From the NCBI GenBank assembly GCA_937910905.1, contig CALEPV010000067.1:1-12375 (forward strand): a stretch of DNA of 12,375 nucleotides. The letters are read 5' to 3'. The notes below the pieces were generated by a model. It ran no database searches, had not been told where the DNA came from, and was given only the letters and a program-made list of their open reading frames with translations. The translations under genes were made by a program, and so were the position numbers. Of the stretch, positions 7,921-12,375 are shown piece by piece. Origin of the DNA: an uncultured Prevotellaceae bacterium (lineage in GTDB: Bacteria > Bacteroidota > Bacteroidia > Bacteroidales > Bacteroidaceae). Every line of letters begins with the position of its first letter. Position 1 is the first letter of the stretch.

Positions 7921-9102
7921 CTACTCAAACATCTGCTTGAAACGCTTGAAGATACGGTCCTTGATGCTCTGCGACGGACGGAAGCTGTCGCTCTTTGCCA
8001 TCCGCTCTATGGCCTGTCGCTCGTCGCGGGTCAGGGTTTCGGGGATGTACACGGCGATGGTCACTATCAGGTCGCCGTTACCGTAGCCGTAGCCTTGCAC
8101 AGCGGGGAAGCCTTTGCCGCGCAGACGCATCACCTTGCCTGGCTGTGTGCCTGGGTCTATCTTCATCTTCACCTTGCCGTCCAGCGTGGGTACCTCGACT
8201 GTTCCGCCCAGTATGGCTGTGGGCACGTCGATGATCAAGTTGTACAGCAGGTCGTTGTCCTGGCGCACGAATTCGCTGTTCTGTTCCACCTCGATGAACA
8301 CCTGTATGTCGCCCGGCACACCGCCGTGGGGTGCTGCGTTGCCCTTGCCGTTCACCGTCAGCACCATGCCGTCGGCTACGCCTGCGGGTATCTTCACCTC
8401 CACTACTTCCTCGCCGCTCATCAGGCCTATGCCGCCGCACTGGTGGCACTTGTTCTTGATGATGTGGCCTTCGCCGCCGCAGGTGGGGCATACGCCCTGG
8501 GTCTGCATCATGCCGAGCATGGTGCGCTGTGTGCGTACCACGTAGCCCGTGCCGTGACACGTGGAGCAGGTCTCTGTGCCGCCGCTGCCGTTCTCCGAAC
8601 CTGTGCCGTGGCAGTGGGAGCAGGGCACCTGCTTCTTCACCTTGAACTTCTTGGTCACGCCTGTGGCGCATTCCTGTAGCGTGAGCCGCACCTTCAGTCG
8701 CAGGTCGGAGCCGTGAGGTGTGGCAGCCCTGCGGCTACCGCCTCCTCCGAACATGTCGGCAAAGCCTCCGGCAAATCCGCTGAAGCCTCCGCGCCCTCCG
8801 AATATGTCGCCGAACATGGAGAATATATCGTCCATGCTCATGCCGGCACCTCCGCCGTAGCCGCCGCCTGCGCCGTTCACTCCAGCGAAGCCGAACTGGT
8901 CGTAGCGTGCGCGCTTGTCCTTGTCGTGCAGCACATCGTAGGCCTCTGCCGCTTCCTTGAACTTGGCTTCTGCTGCCTTGTCGCCGGGGTTGCGGTCGGG
9001 GTGGTACTTCAGTGCCAGCTTCTTGTATGCGGCCTTTATTTCTGCCTCAGTAGCTGTCTTGGCCACTCCGAGGACTTCATAGTAGTCTCTCTGTTCTGCC
9101 AT
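7921..9102 (-). CDS. dnaJ: Chaperone protein DnaJ (Hsp40, type I)
   Basis: Co-chaperone that delivers unfolded clients to DnaK and stimulates its ATPase. The 393-residue product has all parts of a type I DnaJ: J domain at 1-70 with the essential HPD at 34-36; a Gly/Phe-rich region about 71-122 containing an unusually glycine-dense stretch and the DIFSMFGDIFGG motif; four CxxCxGxG zinc-binding repeats starting at Cys161, Cys179, Cys205 and Cys219 (GTGSENG, GTGYVVR, GEGHIIK and GIGLMSG follow them); and the C-terminal client-binding and dimerisation domain. It follows grpE by 15 bp, in the usual grpE-dnaJ order, and dnaK is not in the window. A strong Shine-Dalgarno sequence precedes the start, which is uncommon in Bacteroidota. 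Confidence 0.98.
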   Translation of the reverse strand: MAEQRDYYEVLGVAKTATEAEIKAAYKKLALKYHPDRNPGDKAAEAKFKEAAEAYDVLHDKDKRARYDQFGFAGVNGAGGGYGGGAGMSMDDIFSMFGDIFGGRGGFSGFAGGFADMFGGGGSRRAATPHGSDLRLKVRLTLQECATGVTKKFKVKKQVPCSHCHGTGSENGSGGTETCSTCHGTGYVVRTQRTMLGMMQTQGVCPTCGGEGHIIKNKCHQCGGIGLMSGEEVVEVKIPAGVADGMVLTVNGKGNAAPHGGVPGDIQVFIEVEQNSEFVRQDNDLLYNLIIDVPTAILGGTVEVPTLDGKVKMKIDPGTQPGKVMRLRGKGFPAVQGYGYGNGDLIVTIAVYIPETLTRDERQAIERMAKSDSFRPSQSIKDRIFKRFKQMFE

Positions 9103-9107
9103 AATAG

Positions 9108-9115
9108 CCTCCTTT
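9108..9115 (-). promoter_or_regulatory. Strong Shine-Dalgarno site for dnaJ
   Basis: The minus strand reads AAAGGAGG ending 5 nt before the dnaJ ATG at 9102. It fixes the start codon. None of the other genes here shows a comparable site, in keeping with the weak use of Shine-Dalgarno sequences in Bacteroidota, so dnaJ may be translated unusually well within its operon. Confidence 0.75.
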
Positions 9116-9117
9116 CT

Positions 9118-9711
9118 TTACATTCCCACTGCCACTTTGGCGTAGCGCAGCACCTTGTCGTTGAGCATGTAGCCGCGCTCCACGCAGTCTATCACGCGTC
9201 CCTTCTGCTCGTCGGGCACGCCTGGCACCTGCGCTATGGCCTCATGCAGTTCCACGTTGAAGTCGGCGCCTTCGGTCTCGATGGGCTTCACACCCATGCC
9301 TTCCAGCACCTTGAGGAACTTCTGGTGTATCAGCTCCACGCCCTCGGCGGCAGCCTCCACGTCGGTAGCTTTCTTGATGTTGGGCAGCGCGCGCTCCAGA
9401 TCGTCCAGCACTGGCAGTATGGCCTTCACAGCCGTCTGGCTGCCGTTGAGTATGAGGTCGGTCTTCTCGGCAATCACGCGCTTGCGGTAGTTCTCGAACT
9501 CTGCCACCTTGCGCAGCAGCTTGTCCTTCAGGTCGGCAATCTCTGCCTCGGCAGCTGCCAGCTTGTCCTCCACGGTGGGCTCTGTGCCCTCTGTTGCCTC
9601 TGTGCCCTCTGTGGCTTCAATGGCCTCTGTAGCCTGAGTCTCTGTGGCCTCTGTGGCCTCTGTTGCCTCTGTGGTTTCTACGTTCTCTTTGTACTCTGTG
9701 TTCTTGTCCAT
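9118..9711 (-). CDS. grpE: Nucleotide exchange factor GrpE
   Basis: Releases ADP from DnaK and so drives the Hsp70 chaperone cycle in the cytosol. The 197-residue product has the normal GrpE body: a long coiled-coil helix about 48-90 (LAAAEAEIADLKDKLLRKVAEFENYRKR), the four-helix dimer region, and a C-terminal beta wing that includes GVELIHQKFLKVLEGMGV (123-141), FNVELHEAIA (151-160) and VIDCVERGYMLNDKVLRYAKVAV. The N-terminal 45 residues are an acidic low-complexity tail made of TEA/TEG-type triplets encoded by a 9-bp-like DNA repeat. The gene follows the ABC-F gene by 26 bp and precedes dnaJ by 15 bp, so it sits in a chaperone operon. Confidence 0.96.
   Translation of the reverse strand: MDKNTEYKENVETTEATEATEATETQATEAIEATEGTEATEGTEPTVEDKLAAAEAEIADLKDKLLRKVAEFENYRKRVIAEKTDLILNGSQTAVKAILPVLDDLERALPNIKKATDVEAAAEGVELIHQKFLKVLEGMGVKPIETEGADFNVELHEAIAQVPGVPDEQKGRVIDCVERGYMLNDKVLRYAKVAVGM
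9580..9672 (-). repeat. In-frame tandem repeat coding the GrpE TEA tail
   Basis: Imperfect tandem 9-bp units (plus-strand pattern like GGCCTCTGT or TGCCTCTGT) encode residues 14-44 of GrpE as repeated Thr-Glu-Ala, with variants TEG, IEA, TET and QA. About ten units are visible. Such repeats can gain or lose units in frame by slippage, which would change only the length of the acidic tail. Confidence 0.8.
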
Positions 9712-9737
9712 GTCTTTTAATACTTTTGTCTGATTCT

Positions 9738-11366
9738 TTACTCAGCAAAAGCCGTGCCATAGAGGCGCTCTTTCTGCTCCTTGATGCGATCGTCGCTGAT
9801 ATAGTCGTCGTAGTCCATCATCTTGTCTATGATGCCGTTTGGCGTCAGCTCTATGATGCGATTGGCCACTGTCTGGATGAACTCGTGGTCGTGCGAGGCG
9901 AAGATGATGTTGCCCTTGAACAGCTTCAGGTTGTTGTTGAAGGCCTGTATGCTCTCCAGGTCCAGGTGGTTGGTGGGGGTGTCCAGTATGAGGCAGTTGG
10001 CATTCTTCAGCTGCATACGTGCTATCATGCATCGCATACGCTCGCCGCCGCTCAGCACGTTCACCTTCTTCAGCACCTCCTCGCCGGAGAACAGCATACG
10101 TCCCAAGTAGCCCTTGATGAACACCTCGTTGCCTTCGCCGTACTGCGACAGCCAGTCCACAAGGTTCTTGTCCGACTTGAAGAATTCGGTGTTGTCCAGC
10201 GGCAGGTAGGCCGTGGTGATGGTCACACCCCACGAGTAGCTTCCTGCCTGCGCCTCGCGGTTGCCGTTGATTATCTCGAACAGCGCCGTCATCGCACGCG
10301 GGTCATGACTCAGGAACACGCACTTGTCGCCCTTCTCGATGTTGAACGACACGTTGGTGAACAGCACCGTGCCGTCGTCGGCAACAGCCTTCAGGTCCTT
10401 CACCTCAAGTATCTGGTTGCCCGGCTCGCGCTCCATCTGGAAGATTATGCCCGGGTACTTGCGTGTCGATGGCTGAATCTCATCCACGTTGAGTTTCTCC
10501 AGCATCTTCTTGCGCGATGTCGTTTGCTTCGACTTGGACACATTGGCAGAGAAGCGGCGAATGAACTCCTCCAGCTCCTTGCGCTTCTCCTCGGCCTTCG
10601 CCTTCTGGTTCTGAGCTTGGCGCAGAGCCAGCTGTGAGCTCTCGTACCAGAACGAGTAGTTGCCCGCGAAGAGCGTCACCTTGCCGAAGTCGATGTCCAC
10701 CGTGTGGGTGCACACAGCATCGAGGAAGTGGCGGTCGTGCGATACCACCAGCACCGTGTGCTCGAACTCCGAGAGGTACTGCTCCAGCCACTGCACGGTG
10801 TCCAGGTCCAGGTCGTTGGTAGGCTCGTCCAGCAGCAGGTTGTCCGGTTCGCCGAACAGCGCCTTGGCCAGCATCACGCGTACCTTCTCTTTACCCGACA
10901 GCTCGCCCATCAGCATCTGGTGCTTCTTCTCCTTGATGCCCAGGCCCGACAGCAGGGCGCCGGCATCGCTCTCAGCCGTGTAGCCGCCCAGCTCGGCAAA
11001 CTTCTCCTCCAGTTCCGCTACGCGAATGCCGTCCTCGTCGCTGAAGTCAGCCTTCGAGTACAGCGCGTCGCGCTCCTGCATGATGTCCCACAGCACGGTG
11101 TGACCCATCAGCACGGTGTTCAGCACCGTCTCCTTGTCGTACTGGAAGTGGTCCTGCGACAGGACGCTCAGTCGCTCGCCAGGCCCCATCTCCACCGTAC
11201 CCTTCGTGGGTTCCAGCTCGCCGCTTATCGCTTTGAGCAGAGTCGACTTGCCAGCACCGTTGGCACCTATCACACCATAGATATTGCCGTTGGTGAACTT
11301 CATGTTCACGTCCTTGTAGAGGACGCGTTTGCCAAACTGTATGGCCAGATTGTTTACTGCTATCAT
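9738..11366 (-). CDS. ABC-F family ATPase (YbiT-like) with degenerate second ATPase site
   Basis: A soluble protein of 542 residues with two ABC domains and no membrane segments, so an ABC-F protein; members act on ribosomes in translation. It resembles E. coli YbiT along its length, including openings, TDTVQWLEQ-like segment and the linker RFSANVSKSKQTTSRKK (271-287). Domain 1 is intact: Walker A GANGAGKST at 34-42, signature LSGKE at 156-160 and Walker B LLLDEP with Asp180 and catalytic Glu181, then SHDRHF at 209-214. Domain 2 is not: the Walker A position reads FLSHDPRAMT (351-360) with no GxxGxGK[ST], and Walker B reads LILDTP, with Thr463 in place of the catalytic Glu. Its signature LSGGE (438-442) and SHDHEF switch (491-496) remain. 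It is first in the operon, 26 bp before grpE. No clear promoter is seen between the tRNA-His terminator and the start. Confidence 0.92.
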   Translation of the reverse strand: MIAVNNLAIQFGKRVLYKDVNMKFTNGNIYGVIGANGAGKSTLLKAISGELEPTKGTVEMGPGERLSVLSQDHFQYDKETVLNTVLMGHTVLWDIMQERDALYSKADFSDEDGIRVAELEEKFAELGGYTAESDAGALLSGLGIKEKKHQMLMGELSGKEKVRVMLAKALFGEPDNLLLDEPTNDLDLDTVQWLEQYLSEFEHTVLVVSHDRHFLDAVCTHTVDIDFGKVTLFAGNYSFWYESSQLALRQAQNQKAKAEEKRKELEEFIRRFSANVSKSKQTTSRKKMLEKLNVDEIQPSTRKYPGIIFQMEREPGNQILEVKDLKAVADDGTVLFTNVSFNIEKGDKCVFLSHDPRAMTALFEIINGNREAQAGSYSWGVTITTAYLPLDNTEFFKSDKNLVDWLSQYGEGNEVFIKGYLGRMLFSGEEVLKKVNVLSGGERMRCMIARMQLKNANCLILDTPTNHLDLESIQAFNNNLKLFKGNIIFASHDHEFIQTVANRIIELTPNGIIDKMMDYDDYISDDRIKEQKERLYGTAFAE

Positions 11367-11379
11367 CGTGTACTATGAC

Positions 11380-11414
11380 AAAAAACACACTTGCAAGCCA
11401 TAAGCCTGCAAGTG
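11380..11414 (-). terminator. Intrinsic terminator after tRNA-His
   Basis: On the minus strand an 11-bp stem (CACTTGCAGGC with GCTTGCAAGTG, one G-U pair) encloses the 5-nt loop TTATG and is followed by TGTTTTTT. This is a classic rho-independent terminator. It lies 13 bp downstream of the tRNA-His gene and 14 bp before the ABC-F start, so it should end the tRNA transcript; some readthrough could feed the following operon. Confidence 0.85.
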
Positions 11415-11426
11415 CTTGATTATCCG

Positions 11427-11501
11427 GGTGACTAGTGGGACTCGAACCCACGACATTCAGAACCACAATCTGACGCTCTAACCAACTGAACTATAGTCAC
11501 C
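11427..11501 (-). tRNA. tRNA-His (anticodon GTG)
   Basis: The minus strand folds as a complete tRNA: 7-bp acceptor GTGACTA/TAGTCAC, D arm GTTC/GAGC, anticodon stem TCAGA/TCTGA with loop TTGTGGT giving anticodon GTG, variable loop ATGTC, and T arm GTGGG-TTCGAGT-CCCAC. A G lies just 5' of the acceptor (position 11501) opposite C73 (11427), the G-1:C73 pair that identifies histidine tRNAs; 11500 is position 1 in normal numbering. The CCA tail is not encoded (the next bases are CGG), so it must be added after transcription. The gene has its own promoter upstream and terminator downstream. Confidence 0.97.
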
Positions 11502-11542
11502 ATATATGCAAGAGACAAGCTCTTACCTCGCTTTTGCGGCTG

Positions 11543-11573
11543 CAAAGGTAGACAATCTCCCCGTGCCGTGCAA
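11543..11573 (-). promoter_or_regulatory. Bacteroidota-type promoter for tRNA-His
   Basis: On the minus strand TACCTTTG (11543-11550) matches the -7 consensus TAnnTTTG exactly, and TTG (11571-11573) lies 20 nt upstream as the -33 element. The predicted transcript starts about 30 nt before the tRNA. The spacing is right for the major sigma factor of Bacteroidota. Confidence 0.68.
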
Positions 11574-11648
11574 GTTTTTGCATAAGAAAATTTGAAGGGA
11601 CCCCTTCTGGTACAATAGTGTCCTAAGTAATTCTCAAAAAAGTATGCT

Positions 11649-11839
11649 CATCATCGCGTCGATGGGTGCTCTGCATCGCGATGTCGAGGTCGCTGCATCG
11701 CGATGTCGAGGTCGCTGCATCGCGATGTCGAGGTCGCTGCATCGCGATGACGAGGTCGCTGCACCGCGGTGTAGAGGGTGTTGCACCGCGGTGCACGATG
11801 CTCAACAGCACGCTGTTCTGCGTTCAACAGCGTGCTGTT
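11649..11839. repeat. Array of palindromes on an exact 22-bp period
   Basis: Eight palindromic cores are centred at 11678.5, 11700.5, 11722.5, 11744.5, 11766.5, 11788.5, 11810.5 and 11832.5, exactly 22 bp apart, with a degenerate ninth unit at 11649-11670. Units 1-4 carry CATCGCGATG, units 5-6 CACCGCGGTG (TGCACCGCGGTGCA in unit 6, a perfect 14-bp palindrome), and units 7-8 AACAGCACGCTGTT and AACAGCGTGCTGTT, which are also reverse complements of each other around an 8-nt loop. Spacers between 14-bp cores are 8 bp; GAGGTCGC is conserved among units 1-4 and drifts after that. The array is non-coding between the tRNA-His promoter and the inverted-repeat element. Its function is unknown. Confidence 0.88.
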
Positions 11840-11857
11840 TAAGAATTGATAGCATTG

Positions 11858-12052
11858 TTTTTGCAGGCGGCTCGCCTGCGCTCCCAGAGATAATATCACT
11901 TTTACACTCATTTGCACGTGCATTTGCACTGATTGAAATCTCTGATATACAAAGACTTACGCCGATTAGTGATATTAGTGATATCATATTTCCCAAAATC
12001 ATATGTAGCCGATAGGATAAAGGGGGGGGTGCAGGCGAGCCGCCTGCAAAAA
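11858..12052. mobile_element. 195-bp element with perfect 22-bp inverted ends (MITE/REP-doublet-like)
   Basis: The left end (11858-11879) and right end (12031-12052) are perfect reverse complements over 22 bp: TTTTT plus GCAGGCGGCTCGCCTGC at the left and its complement at the right. Each arm is itself a hairpin with a 7-bp stem (GCAGGCG/CGCCTGC) and 3-nt loop. Inside, TAATATCACT (11891-11900) is inverted at 11968-11977, and a run of eight G lies at 12022-12029. The interior has no convincing reading frame; frames crossing the arms give only short conceptual peptides. No target-site duplication is obvious. It could be a non-autonomous transposable element or a paired REP-type palindrome. The structure is certain, the mobile nature inferred. 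Confidence 0.6.
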
Positions 12053-12114
12053 GAATCCACAACGCCTATTTATCGGCACTGCGGACACATGATTGATAGC
12101 TTTTCAACTTTTAG

Positions 12115-12321
12115 CGGACAGCGGCTTATCTGGTGTTCCCCATCGACCTGCTTGATGCGAAACGACTGCCCATCATCGGATGGTTGGACGAGATAACGTC
12201 GCTGGCCGTCGCCATCCAGCGGATGAGCAAGTACATCACGCCCGAAATAGAAGCAAAGGTTGACGGCATCCTCGACCAGTGGTTCCCCGTGTATGCAGAG
12301 TTTGAAGAAGTGGCGGTGTAA
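12115..12321 (+). pseudogene. N-terminally truncated DUF1232 (YkvA-family) remnant
   Basis: The plus frame after a stop codon at 12112 reads RTAAYLVFPIDLLDAKRLPIIGWLDE and ends at TAA 12321. The pattern of PIDL, LPIIGWLDE and a following small-residue helix (ITSLAVAIQRM) corresponds to the core of DUF1232/YkvA membrane-associated proteins (typically SPIDLIPD-x-IP-x-x-G-x-x-DD). A C-terminal tail ITPEIEAKVDGILDQWFP fits relatives in Bacteroidales. The usual N-terminal half is missing: recognisable sequence (AAYLV) begins before the first possible start, a GTG at 12133, and stops close the frame upstream. Nothing similar was found in the other two plus frames back to the element at 12052. A short expressed protein from GTG 12133 (62 residues) is possible but less likely. 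Confidence 0.58.
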
Positions 12322-12375
12322 TTCTTGAATTGGGTTAGGCGCTTAGAGCGCACTTGCAAAACCCTTTATTAATCG

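Noticed and set aside
6720..7940. Long open frame antisense to folC on the plus strand
   Set aside because: folC on the minus strand has all family motifs; the plus frame gives a Leu/Cys/His-rich product typical of a mirror frame.
11594..11607. Additional member of the 22-bp palindrome array
   Set aside because: GAAGGGACCCCTTC is a dyad of similar size, but its centre at 11600.5 is off the 22-bp grid and the surrounding spacers do not match.
11649..11839. CRISPR array
   Set aside because: The period is only 22 bp and the intervening 8 bp are conserved among neighbouring units; there are no unique spacers and no cas genes in the window.
11623..12062. Short open frames across the palindrome array and the inverted-repeat element
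   Set aside because: Their peptides are direct translations of the repeats (Arg/Ser/Ala/Asp-rich periodic text, or AGGSPAPP-like text from the arms), with no family resemblance and no start signals.
12053..12064. DnaA box and replication origin in the repeat-rich region
   Set aside because: The nearest match (GAATCCACA) differs from TTWTNCACA at two positions and stands alone, and no dnaA or dnaN is present.
12339..12351. Terminator after the DUF1232 remnant
   Set aside because: GCGCT/AGCGC gives only a 5-bp stem and no T-run follows, so it is too weak to call.

Overview
The window looks like Bacteroidales chromosome, probably Prevotellaceae-like. Supporting signs are a promoter of the Bacteroidota type (TTG, about 20 nt, then TAnnTTTG) in front of a tRNA gene, almost no Shine-Dalgarno sequences, a FimB/Mfa2-like lipoprotein, and housekeeping proteins of the Bacteroidota style. 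The genus is inferred from style only. All intact genes lie on the minus strand and read right to left; from 66 to 11366 they are packed nearly end to end.

In transcription order, tRNA-His(GTG) at 11427-11501 has its own promoter and an intrinsic terminator. Next comes a housekeeping block: a YbiT-like ABC-F ATPase (9738-11366), grpE (9118-9711), dnaJ (7921-9102) and folC (6534-7913). After an 82-bp gap with a possible -7 box, a cell-envelope block follows: a fimbrillin-like lipoprotein (5564-6451), an SGNH/GDSL hydrolase (4120-5541), an AlgI-type MBOAT acyltransferase (2622-4103) and a small exported lysozyme/transglycosylase-like protein (2147-2608). dnaG primase (66-2111) closes the run with a 35-bp gap. 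The SGNH + MBOAT + murein-hydrolase set reads as a module for O-acylation of a glycan outside the inner membrane, perhaps peptidoglycan; the acceptor cannot be decided from sequence.

Right of tRNA-His, about 800 bases hold no intact gene. They contain (i) an array of at least eight short palindromes whose centres lie exactly 22 bp apart although the palindrome sequence changes three times (11649-11839), (ii) a 195-bp element bounded by perfect 22-bp inverted repeats, each arm itself a hairpin (11858-12052), and (iii) an N-terminally truncated DUF1232/YkvA-family remnant on the plus strand (12115-12321).

The points most worth following are the 22-bp palindrome array, the 195-bp inverted-repeat element beside a broken gene, the degenerate second ATPase domain of the ABC-F protein, and the envelope acylation cluster.
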